Positions 50,166 through 61,605 of a stretch of 64,000 bases of DNA are shown here, one piece after another (positions within the stretch are counted from its first letter, which is position 1; the number at the start of each line of letters is the position of its first letter). Source of the stretch: Aradus depressus. Its lineage: Eukaryota > Arthropoda > Insecta > Hemiptera > Aradidae. The stretch covers positions 37,384,045 to 37,448,044 of the forward strand of contig OY759221.1 of assembly GCA_963662175.1 (NCBI GenBank). The letters are read 5' to 3'. The notes under the pieces are model-generated. The model saw only the letters and a program-made list of their open reading frames with translations, did no database searches and had not been told where the DNA came from. The position numbers and the translations under genes are program-made.

Positions 50166-50470
50166 GATATTAGAAACATAGATTGGTAAACATAGAACAT
50201 CGACAGTTGTTCTTAGGATTTTGGATTGGAAGGACTGAATACGCTTGATATTGTATGACTTAACACAACCCATTGGTTCAAGTCTGTATGTCCATATAGG
50301 TCTGTTTATTGTCTTGTATATAGTCATTTTGTTCTCAACAGAATGTTTGGATTTTTTATTTAGCAACAGATAAAGCTGCTTAAACCGTTGGTTCACTTCT
50401 TCTCGTTCAGTGCTCGCTACATATAGAGCCCAAGATAGCGAACTTGATCGAAGAAAGCTACCGAGATATT
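50163..50470 (-). pseudogene. Jockey-type non-LTR reverse transcriptase fragment
   Basis: Minus frame NQRFKQLYLLLNKKSKHSVE, then NKMTIYKTINRPIWTYRLEP, then IQSFQSKILRTTVDV. This matches the jockey/BS pattern of (R)xLYxLL.RKSKL...NK...YK..++P+WTYG+.+WG....... +Q..Q+K.LR.+. Upstream codons (QVRYLGLYVASTERE) fit the preceding +KYLG+.LD block with small frame damage. 5' and 3' truncated. Confidence 0.75.
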
Positions 50471-51049
50471 GTAGCAGGAAACTGGAGGGTGGTGTCTCAG
50501 ATTGAAACTAATTTAGCTGCACTTTTGTTTATTGATTTTCACTATTGCTAACTCAATCTCTCGATATAATGAGGTGCGATGGGAGGTATCGGGAAGCTGT
50601 GGTAAGATCATTGTTGTTAGAAAGAATGTCAATGTGTGTCTGCATTTCCAAGAATATAGACTTACGACACTTTGTTAGGGTGAAGAGGGTGGTTCTGCTA
50701 CCCCATTGGCTCCCCTGATTGCTTCTACGATAAGCCCGGAAGTAGCAAACTGCAAACAATATCAGTATTGAATTAGCTCGATATAAAAGTTTGCCGACTT
50801 GCGCACTACTGGAGCCCTGATTCAACCAACACAGCATCTCTTCAGTCATGTACCAGCCATGCTAGTGGTTTTAGCTGTCTCCCTCGTCTTATTTGCTGGT
50901 AACATTTCAATAAATATTATTCAAACAATAACATAAAATGTATGTTTTTTGATATTGAATGTTTTATGACTCGAATTTAATTTTTTATTAAAAATTAGAA
51001 GAAATTGTATTTTTAAATTCTAAATTCTCTTCATCTAATGCATAATAAA

Positions 51050-51335
51050 AAAAGTCGTTGGTGATTCAACGGCAATGTACTTCACCAGAAGTAATTAATC
51101 AATTAACTTTTTGCAACCACTCGACTGTTTGCGCTCGGGGTTTGACTTCAACTATGAAATTTCATGTCGCTACATTCATTACATCGATTATAGGTTTCCG
51201 AGTTGAGCCTCCACTCTTCCCTTTGATCACTTTGACTGAAAATCAATAGGAGTCATCGTTAGTGGGCTCTGGATTCACATATAAAATTTCGTGTTGATAC
51301 ATTCTTTCTATTGAATGTTATCGTGTTTACGCCAC
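51050..51335 (+). repeat. Family P copy interrupted by a SINE
   Basis: AAGTCGTTGGTGATTCAACG to TTATCGTGTTTACGCCA, cut at the SINE that starts at 51339. Confidence 0.65.
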
Positions 51336-51338
51336 TTG

Positions 51339-51672
51339 AGGGCGCCGGTAGCTCAGTGGTATGCGTGCTTGCCTTCTGAGCTCAAGAAGGTGGGTTCGAA
51401 ACCCGACCGAGGCCCTTAGTTTATTTTATCTGGGAGGTAAAATAAACTTAAGCACGCCGTCCTTCGGATGGGACGTTAAGCGATGGTCCCGAGCCTGTAC
51501 GATGTCAGGTACTAGTTAAAGACCCCTGCCCTAAATGAAAAAATTTAGGGTAGGAAAAATTTAGGACTCCCACAGTAGAGTCGGGCTCATGTCCATCAGA
51601 GTGACGAAAGAGCGCTCTGGTAGTCGGCGATATGATAGTTAAAGCCCGGGCATAAGTGATAAAACCTAAACC
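51339..51672 (+). mobile_element. tRNA-derived SINE, full-length reference copy
   Basis: Begins AGGGCGCCGGTAGCTCAGTG. TAGCTCAGTGG fits the pol III A box and GGGTTCGAAACCC the B box, 35-40 bases apart, as in a tRNA gene. A tRNA-unrelated body of about 260 bp follows with a self-complementary TTTATTTTATCTGGGAGG / AAAATAAACTT part, CGTCCTTCGGATGGGACG hairpin, CAGAGTGACGAAAGAGCGCTCTG hairpin, and a tail AAAACCTAAACCTA. It does not fold as a complete tRNA (no acceptor stem partner). Confidence 0.88.
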
Positions 51673-52139
51673 TACATAAGGCCAACAATTTAAAAAAAAT
51701 TATTTAATTATGTGCCTGCCTACTATAAATATCTGGAATTAAGAAGCTTGAAAACATTTTTTTAACTGTATAATTTTTTTGTAAGAGAATTTTCTTATAC
51801 CAACCACTATAAAGGCGTTAAGAATAATTTTGAATAGTAAATATGGAGAACATTGTAAACCACATTTTAAAAAATAGAATGTTATGACAGTATCTGCTCT
51901 ATTTATTTTTGTTAATTTAAAAGATATAAAACAGAATGCAAATAGGCTTTAAAAAGTCTGTGATATTAGCTCTGTAAGAACTAGAAACTGTAGTGACCTT
52001 GCTTCCGTTATGTGAAAAGACAAAAACATTCAATAACCCTGAGATAATAGGAATTAAATTGTATAATAAGTTACCATAAGAAGTGAGAGATCTTGCTTTG
52101 AATAGTTTTTGTATAAGTAATTAAAAGGATGTTAATTAA

Positions 52140-52262
52140 TGAGCCAATCTACTCTATAAAAGATATAGATACTTCGAGATGATATTTTGTAATTTTGACT
52201 ATTTGTAACATTATGTATCCTAAATGTAACACAAATAAAACTCTATTCTATTCTATTGTATA
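52140..52262 (+). mobile_element. Retroposon 3' end with (TTCTA)n tail
   Basis: ATGAGCCAATCTACTC and an AT-rich 3' UTR are followed by CAAATAAAACTCTATTCTATTCTATTGTA. The AATAAA plus pentanucleotide tail suggests a severely truncated non-LTR element. No coding part. Confidence 0.4.
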
Positions 52263-52528
52263 GATCACCCTATTCCCCCTTCCCACATTCAAATTCATTT
52301 CATACTGGCATTACTGAGTGTATCACTCAGAATTACGCTGTACAATGAAACAAAGAAAACAGCTGACGCCAACGTATTACTGTCATACAGTCAGTAATGC
52401 CAGTTTGAAATGAATTTAAGAGGGTGAGTGATCAGTAGTTGGTATAAAGAAAATACCATATTACACATATTCTCAACTATGTTATAATAAATGTTCAAAT
52501 CAATAATTACAGAACATAATAATTGTTG

Positions 52529-52733
52529 TTAGTTATTATGACTTATGTCTGGGCTTTAACTACAAGGTCATATCGCCTACTACTAGAGCGCTTGCGTCAC
52601 TTTGGTAGATATGAGCCGGTCTCTACTTTAGGAAATTTTTTGTTCACCTAGGATTGGGGTCTTTAACCTGACATCGTACAGGCTTGGGACCATAGCTTAA
52701 CGTTTCATCCGAAGGACGGCGTGCTTAAGTATA
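52529..52733 (-). mobile_element. SINE copy, head truncated
   Basis: TAGTTATTATGACTTATGTC to GAAGGACGGCGTGCTTAAG. Middle section shortened. Confidence 0.7.
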
Positions 52734-53037
52734 CCGAGCTTCCGGTGCTTCTTGTTGTTAATCGCCCATGAAATCTTCTACTCCACACACTTCATTGACC
52801 CTTTTGGCGAAGATCAAAGTGTATATTCTTTTTAAATCTAATTTTTTCACTCTTTCCTTTCATCTTTCTAAAATGAATCTCACTTTTAGCCTTTGTGTTC
52901 AAGTGACTTAGTCGAGTGTAATGTTTACTTTATCCTGAGATAATTCTGAGTTTTTCATGTGCAAGAACACTAAGCAGTCCCTCCAAGTTTTCTTCTCAAA
53001 GAAAATTGCTTGTTTTTATTCAGGTCATTTAATACCT

Positions 53038-53283
53038 GGGCGCCGGTAGCTCAGAGGTAGCTTGCTTATCTGGGAGGTGAACGAACCTTGTGCACGCCGT
53101 CCTTCGGAGGGGACGTTAAACGATGGTCTCGAGCCTCTACTATGTCAGATACTCGTTAAAGACCCCCTACCCTAGGTGAATAAACCTGGGTAGGCAATAT
53201 TTAGGACTCCCACTACAGATTCGGCAGTGGGCGATATGACCTCGTAATTAAAGCCCCGACACGAGTCACAATAACTAACTATT
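53038..53283 (+). mobile_element. SINE copy, B box deleted
   Basis: GGGCGCCGGTAGCTCAGAGG runs directly into TTATCTGGGAGGTGAACG, so the B-box segment is missing. The end is GAGTCACAATAACTAACTA. Confidence 0.75.
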
Positions 53284-53529
53284 CCTGTATTCTCCTGTGC
53301 AATTGAGAGAATTTTTGAGAAATTTTTCATGGAATAAAAAAAATAGTAAATAGCCTGAGCTCTGAACGGTGACTTCTTTCTACTTCCCAGATGTATTATA
53401 GTGGAAGTAATGTAGTTGGTTAAACATTAGATGTTGGTATTTCAGTGGAAATTCATGGTTTCCGATCCCTTGAATCCAAAAATAAAAAAATAAAAATTCA
53501 TGTGCGTCTGTGGAGATGATGACTCCTAA

Positions 53530-53836
53530 CTACGAGGTCATATCGCCTACTACCAGAGTGCTCTATCGTCACTCTGGTGGACATGAGCCCGACTCAACTA
53601 TGGGAGTCCTAAATTTTGCCTACCCTAAATTTTATTCACCTGGGTAGGGGTCTTTAACGAGTACCTGATATCGTACAGGCTCGGGACCATCGCTTAACGT
53701 CCCATCCGAAGGACGGCGTGCTTAAGTTTATTTTACCTCCCAGATAAAATAAACTAAGGGCCTCGGCCGGGTTTCGAACTCATTATCTTAAGCTCAGAAA
53801 GCAAGCACGCATACCACTGAGCTACCGGCACCCTCT
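53530..53836 (-). mobile_element. SINE copy with 9-bp target duplication, 3' truncated
   Basis: Flanked by GACTCCTAA at 53521-53529 and 53837-53845. The minus-strand copy has the full head and body but ends at GGCGATATGACCTCGTAG, lacking the usual 30-base end. It is inserted into a copy of the TACTTCCCC-type dispersed repeat. Confidence 0.8.
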
Positions 53837-53932
53837 GACTCCTAATATAATAAATACATTGACACGAAAATTTATATGTGTATCCAGAATGCCATGAGCA
53901 GCACACCTATTGATTTCTATTTAAATCCGATG

Positions 53933-54175
53933 GTTTCGAAGGGCCCGACCAAGGCCTTTTATTTTATCTGGGAGGAAAAATAAACTTAAGCACGCCGTCC
54001 TTCGGATGGGACGTTAAGCGACGGTTCCGAGCCTGTACGATGTCAGGTACTCGTTAAAAACCCCTCCCGCAGTAGTGTCGGGCTTATGTCCCCCAGAGTG
54101 ACGAAAGTGCGCTCTGGTAGTAGGCGATATGACCTCGTAGTTAAAGCCTGGGCATGAGTCATAAAACCTAACCTA
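53933..54175 (+). mobile_element. SINE copy, head truncated
   Basis: From GTTTCGAAGGGCCCGACCAA to CATAAAACCTAACCTAATCC, showing two CCTAA units in the tail. Confidence 0.8.
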
Positions 54176-54463
54176 ATCCTTTTCCTCTGATCAGCCTATC
54201 ATTCCCCTTCCCCCGTTTTCTCACTCTTCTACTTTAATTGTATTATCTTTGAATTTAATATTTATTTTTCATTTTATTTATTTAGTTGTCTATTTCTTTT
54301 TTTTTCACTTATTTTTGTAGAGTCCCTTGTTTAGACTTTTTTTTCTCTTAAATTAATTTTATTTCCAACGTTGTCTGTTCTGTGTATTTTTTAAATACAT
54401 TTCCTTTTCACCTCTGGATTTATACGTATAGATATATTTATTATCGTTTATTTCTTCCAGTAA

Positions 54464-54617
54464 AAAAGTTAATTTAGTGCTATACTGGAGGAAAACAAAC
54501 TATACTATGATAAATATAAATATATATGTAAGTAATTAATTACTTACATACCTATATATTTATATTTATCATAGTATAGTTTGTTTTCCTCCACTATAGC
54601 ACTAAATTAACTTTTTT
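54464..54617. repeat. Palindrome, about 75-bp arms
   Basis: AAAAAGTTAATTTAGTGC, then GGAGGAAAACAAACTATACT and ATATAAATATATATGTAAG, turning at ATTAATT near 54540 and returning to GCACTAAATTAACTTTTTT. Two small indels between the arms. No coding content. Confidence 0.8.
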
Positions 54618-55185
54618 ACTTCCCCAGCTATACGAAGTATAGGGGAAGTTACGTAATCTACCAAAAATTCGATGCAGAGTTTTCAACGGAATTTCATGTT
54701 TTTCGACCTCCAGATTCCAAATATGAAAAACAAACATCTGTCTGTCTGTGAACACGTTAACTCCCGATATGATTAATATATCTACACGAAATTTCATATA
54801 TAAATCCAGAAACCTCTAGCGACGACACCTATTGATTTTCAGCCAAATCGACCAAAGGGAAGGTGGGAATTAGGAGGGAGGTTAAACACTAAAACTCAAA
54901 TAACTGACATTGTAAAGAAGTACCATATGAATTCAAAACCTCATAAGGCCTACATTAATTTATCGGTAGAAGGGATGAGAGAGGACTCAACTGAAATACC
55001 CCAATGACTGCCGATGTAATGATTGTATCGACACTACATTTAGTATGAGGATTTAGGAGCCCATATGTAAATCAGCTATTGAATATTAGCGCAATCGGTG
55101 GACTGGTTTTGAAGGGGGAGTGAAAAGGTAATTATTTAATTCGTTCTGGGGACGTACATTGCCGGTGATTCACCGATGACTCTTT
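54610..55185 (-). repeat. Family P copy, near full length, minus
   Basis: ACTTCCCCAGCTATACGAAG / TATAGGGGAAGTTACGTAAT hairpin at one end; GGGGACGTACATTGCCGGTG and TTCACCGATGACTC at the other. This copy shows both terminal hairpins best. Confidence 0.72.
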
Positions 55186-55814
55186 CTTACTTCATAGGTC
55201 ATACAGATATTTCATTTTATTTATTGATTTCTTTTCTTATTGATTTTCTATGTATTTATTCTTATGGGACCTCGGTCTCAGAACTAAATTTCTTTCCCAG
55301 ACAAGGCTATTCACCACAGGTAGTAATTATATTTGAATACGAAGCTAATCACAAACAGTGGGGCGCGACCCCCGGTATCCCAAACGGGAACTTGCTGTGG
55401 AAAATTAAAAAAACAAAACTTGATTCTAACCTTATTTATTGTTCCAATGGTTGGACCAGCTTCGTTGACCCAAACTTCGTCTTATTTCCCTAAACCCAAC
55501 CTAACAATGGTCCCTTAATTTACATTCCATTAAAAATGCAAAAATGAAAAAGGGTTGGAACCCTTCTTAAAGAAACGAGAACCCGGGACCTTAGGGAAAT
55601 ATGGATTTGTAAAAGAATGACCCTATTTGCATGGTGGGTTGGGTATCCCTTCCTCTTTGAGTAGAAAGGGTTAGGACAAGAATAGGATCAGTCAAGTGTG
55701 AGGTCCTACCCTAGCATAGCCCACGAATATAAAAGGAACAACCCTCCATACAATAATAATACAAATATTTAGGAATAACTTCCGTTAAAATAGTTTAGAA
55801 ACGCATTATATTTA

Positions 55815-57060
55815 TAGTATAGGTACACTTCAAATTCTCATCTCTGTTAACGCCACTAATGTAATTTTATATGTATTTTTATTATAAAGAGTACGTGGGC
55901 ATTTTCCATTTTCTTCACGTACTTTGATTACTAATATGTCATATAGCCCTTATTTCTAATAGTTACAAAAATAATGTATACACCCTTAATCCCCAGGAAC
56001 ATTGCACAATCTGCAATAAAAACGAATTGGATGTCGTATACCAGCTGTTAATATCCTGTCCGATATACTCCCCCATTAGAAGCCACTTCCTGCCTCAGAG
56101 TATCAGTATAAACAGATCCAACTTTCATACATTACTCCTGGCCCATAATAAGAATGACATCTCAAATATTTCCTATTATTTAATCAGCGCTCTGAAACTT
56201 AGAGCATTCAACGTTAATGAATAACGTATTTCTACTTCCATATTATATTGATATTCAATACCTACATCCCCACTCCATATTTACTGTCTTTGTTACATTA
56301 TTATTATTAATTTGTAATTACTTATTTTATTTATACTTTTTTAAATTTATTTATATTATTTATTTAGTTTGTTAAAGGTTCCTTCATAAATGTCATTATT
56401 GTTCAGCTGATTAATCTATAATTTTGGAAATGTTAATGTCAATATTGTAAAAGTAATGGTCACTGACTCAATTGTATAGGGGTGATCCCTCTAAACAATA
56501 AAAATTATTATTATTATTATTAAGTATATATATACACTCGTCCATAAAAAAACTGGCACACTCAGATTTTACAGCAAAAAAAAAAAGAATCAGACTTAGA
56601 AAAAAAAAAATGTGCATAATATCTTAACCAGAAGAGACACACTGGTAAACTGAATTATGATTTGTTTTGATAATCCTCTTACATCACTTCAAAGGATTAA
56701 GAATTTTAATAGAAATTAGGATTAAGAATTACATGAATTAGAATTGTAATGTCCCAGTTTTTTTGTGGACAAATGTATATTTATTTCTTATATATATAAA
56801 ATAAATAAATATATATATATAATAATAATTTTTATTGTTTAAATGGATCAGCCTTATACAATTGAGTCAGTGACCATTACTTTTACAATATTAACATTAT
56901 ATATTTTATATATATATATGAGAAATAAGGGCTATATGACTTATTAGTAATCAAAGTAGGTACGTGAAGAAGAATAAAAATGCGTACGTACTCTTTATAA
57001 TAAAAATACAAAATAAATTAGATTAGTGGCATAACAGAGTTGAGAGTTTGAAGTGAGTTT
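55815..57060. mobile_element. Non-LTR 3' ends in head-to-head arrangement
   Basis: 55985-56223 encodes (plus) EHCTICNKNELDVVYQLLIS, then CPIYSPIRSHF and stop: the CxxC....DxxxxLxxCPxY knuckle of I/LOA-like pol, then a 3' UTR ending in (ATT)n at 56500-56520. The 3' part 56395-56520 is mirrored at 56810-56895, and 55815-55975 is mirrored at 56905-57060. Either two copies inserted in opposite orientation or a foldback duplication. Confidence 0.6.
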
Positions 57061-57840
57061 GGTCGTTCAAACAATCTACCTGTTTCACGAAGATGGAGAT
57101 ACTTCATTCCCGTTGCTTTGTTGAATACGTGACCCATATAGTACATATGTTTTGCGAATGTACATTTTTACTTTTTCATTACCGAATTTTTATTTTTCTT
57201 CATGTACTTTGATTACAAAAATATATTATAGTCGTTATTTCTTATATATATGTTTTTTTTTTTTTTTTTAAGTCTTAATATTATATTTATGTTATTTTAT
57301 TATTATTATGTTATAGAACTCAAATATTTGTAAATGACATGTCAAGGTTTGGTTATTTTGTAATAAGTATCAGGGAAATGTAGTCTAAAATTGAATTTTT
57401 TAAATAATTTTGTTAAATGGAGGATTTCCAGGAGATTATTTTTCATGGATCGCATGAACTATGATATTCTAGAGTGGTACAGACATTCCTTTGAATAGGA
57501 CAATCTGATCTTTTCTCATTATACTTTGGGTTCTCAAATCCAATCCAACTTTTTGAATTGGCCAAGTTTTATGAAATTTTTTTATACATGAGAGGATACA
57601 CAAAGCGATCGAAAATAGTCTGTTAGAAAAATTATAACTTCTTGGAATAATGTAGATGAAAATCTGATATAGAAGATTGGGAACAAAAGGGAAATTTAAT
57701 GGGACGATGGAGTGAGTTGAGAAAATGTTTTTTCCCTGATGGAGGAAATGAAAAGGAAATGGGTGGATCAGGAAATCGCCCCATCATCGGTAACAGACTA
57801 CAGATCTTCTCCTTTCCTTAAGTCTTCCTCAGGCTCTTTT
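57060..57840. other. AT-rich intergenic DNA
   Basis: I see no coding or RNA feature. 57170-57260 contains a fragment resembling 55900-55960 (CATGTACTTTGATTAC). Long T-run at 57257-57270. Confidence 0.5.
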
Positions 57841-57844
57841 ACTT

Positions 57845-58060
57845 TCTCAGTTACACGAAGTAAAGAGAAAGATAGTTATGTGATCGGTGAGAAATACAAT
57901 GTTGAGTTATCAACGCAATTATTTTCCGACCTTTTGTTGATTCAAAAATAAAAAAAAATATAAAAAATATTATATGCCACATTCATCACACGATAGAATG
58001 GACATGTATGGACACGAAATTTTATATATGTATCCAGAATTCCATAAGGATCATAGACAG
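57845..58060 (-). repeat. Family P fragment
   Basis: Minus-strand end piece: TGTGATCGGTGAGAAATAC, GTTGAGTTATCAACGCAATT, GACACGAAATTTTATATATG. A G-run (58084-58100) and GGGGCATAGCCAGGATTTTG, an apparent separate element end, follow. Confidence 0.5.
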
Positions 58061-58227
58061 GGGCATAGCCAGGATTTTGAGCAGGGGGGGGGGGGGGGGG
58101 CAAAGTTAGGTTACAGGGGTGGGGGGTATAGACTCCCAAGGACAGAGCCCGCAATTTCCGTGGTTAGCGCTGCAGACTTTTTGTTATTAATTTGGGAGCT
58201 CCCCCTGTGGTAACCACTGACTGTAAT

Positions 58228-58393
58228 ACTTAAGCTGACTTTACATGAGCAGCAAAAATGAAAAGCGCAGCAGCAGCAAATGCACGCTGTGATTTCTGTA
58301 CTTTTAGAATTAAATTACTTACAGCCAATAGCGTGCATTTGCTGCTGCTGCGCTTTGCATTTTTACTGCTCTTTAAAATCAGCTTTAAGAGTA
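58228..58393. mobile_element. Short MITE/foldback
   Basis: CTTAAGCTGACTTTACATGA, GCAGC-rich arm and AAATGCACGCT (left) are mirrored by AGCGTGCATTT, GCTGCTGCTGCGC and CAGCTTTAAG (right). Arms about 60 bp, loop about 42 bp. It inserted next to AT-rich sequence. No target duplication is certain. Confidence 0.6.
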
Positions 58394-58629
58394 TAAAGTA
58401 TAACATAAATGAAGATTTTGAGCAAGGAAATGAAATAATCGAATTGATGTATATTTAAATAAATGTAATATGACTTGTTTTGTACATGTACATTTAAGGA
58501 ATAGCTGATTGCTGATTTAGGAATCAGAAGCACGGGTAATTTGAAGATCCTATTGGTAACTTGCAAGCAATCCATTTTGAATAAAAACTATTTTTTTTTA
58601 GTTTATTTAATTTTTATCTTGGTTTTTTG

Positions 58630-58850
58630 CTCTGGCCAGGGGGGGCATGTGCTTAACACAAAATCTCTAATAACTACCGATGTATTGACCTGATATTCAG
58701 CAGGTACAAAATTTAGTTTGAGGATTCAGAAGTCAAGTATTGATTTTCAAGCCCAAATTTTCGATTGGTTTTTGAGGGAGAACGAAAATTTAGTTGATTA
58801 ATTTTTACTGGTGACGTACATCAATGATTCGCCTACTTTTATTTTTAGCC
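58630..58850 (-). repeat. Family P fragment, 5' part
   Basis: TAACACAAAATCTCTAATAA through TTTTCAAGCCCAAATTTTCG to TGGTGACGTACATCAATGAT. Reversed and diverged. Confidence 0.5.
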
Positions 58851-60210
58851 TACTTTCAAAAAATAATTCGACTTCTTGCTTATACAGAAGGGCTGTTTTT
58901 AAAAAACTTTTATTATTGTTCCTAATTATATTAAATAAATATTAGAACCTAAAATAAAATACTACTTGATTATATGTGTATATATATATTTTTTTTAAGT
59001 ATTAATAGATAAAAGTCGTCAGTACATGCTGTTGAACTTAAGCATACCAAAATTTCATTCAAAGAGGTCAACATTTTTGACTGTGAATGAAAGATTCACA
59101 AGTATGACCCTGAAACTGCATAATGTGTATAAAAAAATGAACTGGTTTTATGTATGCGCGTAATATCTGTATACAGTATTGATCGGTGGGTAGGTGGAAG
59201 GCTGTCCTCTCCACGGCGGTTATTAACGATTCCACCCACCACTCATTGTCAACAACTAAATAAATGCGATATTAGTTGTCTGTAAGTATATTATTGGTCA
59301 TATCTCGTTGTGAATTAACTTCCGTATCTGTTGTTAAATATTTTTAATAATAAATAACTATTTTTACGAAATATTCATACGAAATGTAAAGAATGGGTAG
59401 GTAATTGGTCCCAAATTCGATGCGGAATTTTCAACGGAATTTCATATTTTTCAACCTGATTCCAAAAATGAAAAAAATATGTCAATTCAAAACCCTAATA
59501 AGGACGACACATATTTAGTTTTCAGCGGGTTATAATCAGAGAAGGGATCAACTCAAAAATCTCACTAACTGCCGATATCGATAAAGTAGTTCAGAAATGG
59601 GATATCTCTGAATTATTTGGTTTTTGAGAAAACGCATTTGAAAGTTTCGTTCGCTTATTAAAAAGTAGCTTCTGAACTTCTTGTTTTCGTTTCATATTAT
59701 CGGAATGCAACTACATTTATGAAACATCAGATTCACAGCTAATTATTAAGACATTTCAAATTATCATGTTTCTAAAACTAAACATTTGGGAAAAAATGAA
59801 AACTCTACAATAGGTTATGTACATTTTAAGCCCTCAATTTTGTATTTTCAGTCCGAGTTCAGAATATGAAAGAGGCTGAAAACTTGTATAAGAAAATGAT
59901 AACTCAAAAATGAGTTTTTCTGAATTGTCCCACTTCTGAACTACAGTATCGATATATGAATGTGTCGACATGACATTTTATATTTAAAACTCAAAATCCA
60001 TAAGTTACCTTTTTGATTTAAAAAAAAAAAAAAGTGTTCAAGAAAATCCTTTTTTGTAACGGAAATAAAGCAGATTTGGGATTTCGAAAAAATCATCTTT
60101 AATTAATATCTATGTTTTAAAACTAGTCATGGATATTTGATAAGATTAAGAACTTAGAAAGGTCTCTTTTTAAATCTTATTTGCCATTGAGTAAACTTGA
60201 ATAACCTTAT
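58850..60210. other. Intergenic DNA with little recognisable content
   Basis: Apart from the family P pieces at 59395-59585 and 59940-60010, I see nothing supported here. Confidence 0.5.
59395..59585 (-). repeat. Family P fragment
   Basis: GTAATTGGTCCCAAATTCGA, TTTTCAACGGAATTTCATAT, AACTGCCGATATCGA. A related fragment recurs at 59940-60010. Confidence 0.5.
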
Positions 60211-60221
60211 CCCTTATAAAG

Positions 60222-60558
60222 GTTAGGTTAGGTTTTGTGACTCATGCCCGGACTTTAACTACGAGGTCATATCGCCTACTACCAGTGCGCTCTTTCGTCA
60301 CTCTGGTGGACTCTACTGTGGGAGTCCTAAATTTTGCCTACCCTAATTTTTTTCATTTAGGGCAGGGGTCTTTAACTAGTACCTGACATCGTACAGGCTC
60401 GGGACCATCGCTTAACGTCCCATCCGAAGGACGGCGTGCTTAAGTTTATTTCACCTCTCAGATAAAATAAACTAAGGGCCTCGGTCGGGTTACGAACCCA
60501 CGACCTTGAGCTCAGAAGTCAAGCACGCATACCACTGAGCTACCGGCGCCCTCTATTG
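60222..60558 (-). mobile_element. tRNA-derived SINE, full length with target duplication
   Basis: Flanked by CTTATAAAG at 60213-60221 and 60559-60567. The left (3') end reads GTTAGGTTAGGTTTTGTGAC, the reverse of a CCTAA tail. The right end is GAGCTACCGGCGCCCTCT. High similarity to the 60951 and 51339 copies suggests recent activity. Confidence 0.88.
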
Positions 60559-60950
60559 CTTATAAAGAATTATCTTATAGCAAGGAGTTCGATACAGAAT
60601 TATAAATACATAGATTCAATAACTGATAACAAAAAGAACAAACAAAATAAAAAAACAAAACTTATATTAATAAAAAGGTTAAATTAAAATTAAAATTAAA
60701 ATAACGTAAGTAACATTAGTCTTTTAGAATTTTTCTCAACTTCAATGTTGTTAGGACAAACAAATAAATATGATGAAGCTTCTGTTCATCTGAGACTAAT
60801 AGTAAGTTGTGGGAGACGTGGCCTCTGCCGAGAGGCATCTACCGGTACATCTCCCAAATAGCTAGCCAGGTATTTGTCATGGCATATAAGGGGCAGCCTA
60901 TCAGAAAATTGGCCAGCTCATCCCGCCATTGAGTAAACCAAAAAAAAACA

Positions 60951-61300
60951 TTAGGTTAGGTTAGGTTTTATGACTCATGCACGGGTTTTAACAACGAGGT
61001 CATATCGCCTACTACCAGAGCGCTCTTTCGTCACTCTGGTGGACATGAGCCCGACTCTACTGTGGGAGTCCTAAATTTTGCCTACCCTAAATTTGTATTC
61101 ATCTAGGGCAGGGGTCTTTAACGAGTGTCTGACATCGTACAGGCTCGGGACCATCGCTTAACGTCCCATCCGAAGGACGGCGTGCTTAAGTTTATTTTAC
61201 CTCCCAGATAAAATAAACTAAGGGCCTGGGTCGGGTTACGAACCCACGACCTTGAGCTCAGAAGTCAAGCACGCATACCACCGAGCTACCGGCGCCCTCT
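60951..61300 (-). mobile_element. tRNA-derived SINE, full length, telomere-like tail
   Basis: The tail is TTAGGTTAGGTTAGG in plus-strand text. The head ends GAGCTACCGGCGCCCTCT. Flanks are A-runs (AAAAAAAAACA and AAAAAAAAAATTG), a likely target duplication. The longest telomere-like tail in the window. Confidence 0.88.
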
Positions 61301-61605
61301 AAAAAAAAAATTGATGATTATTTTAATAATTCTTAATTATACATCGTAATTGATTTGCACATTTAAATTATAATTGCCCTTAATTTTTATTTATTATTAT
61401 TTTTTATTACTTACCTGATTGATAGTTTTATAATGCATATTTGCTTATTTTTCTAATAATGATGTAAAATACATTCTTGAGAGGAAATAATTTGATTTAT
61501 TTGTTCTCCCGTTTCTCTCCTATTCCCTAGAGGAACGTTATGCCCAGATTTTACTGTATTGCTAATCTCTTGTTTAAATGTTTATTGGTGATGTTGTGTC
61601 CTCAG

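Noticed and set aside
51339..51415. Functional tRNA gene
   Set aside because: A and B boxes are present but no acceptor stem or full cloverleaf forms, and the same head recurs about 20 times fused to one body: a tRNA-derived SINE.
58074..58100. G-run as quadruplex or element end
   Set aside because: A single homopolymer tract, also the kind of place where assemblies err. No second supporting signal.
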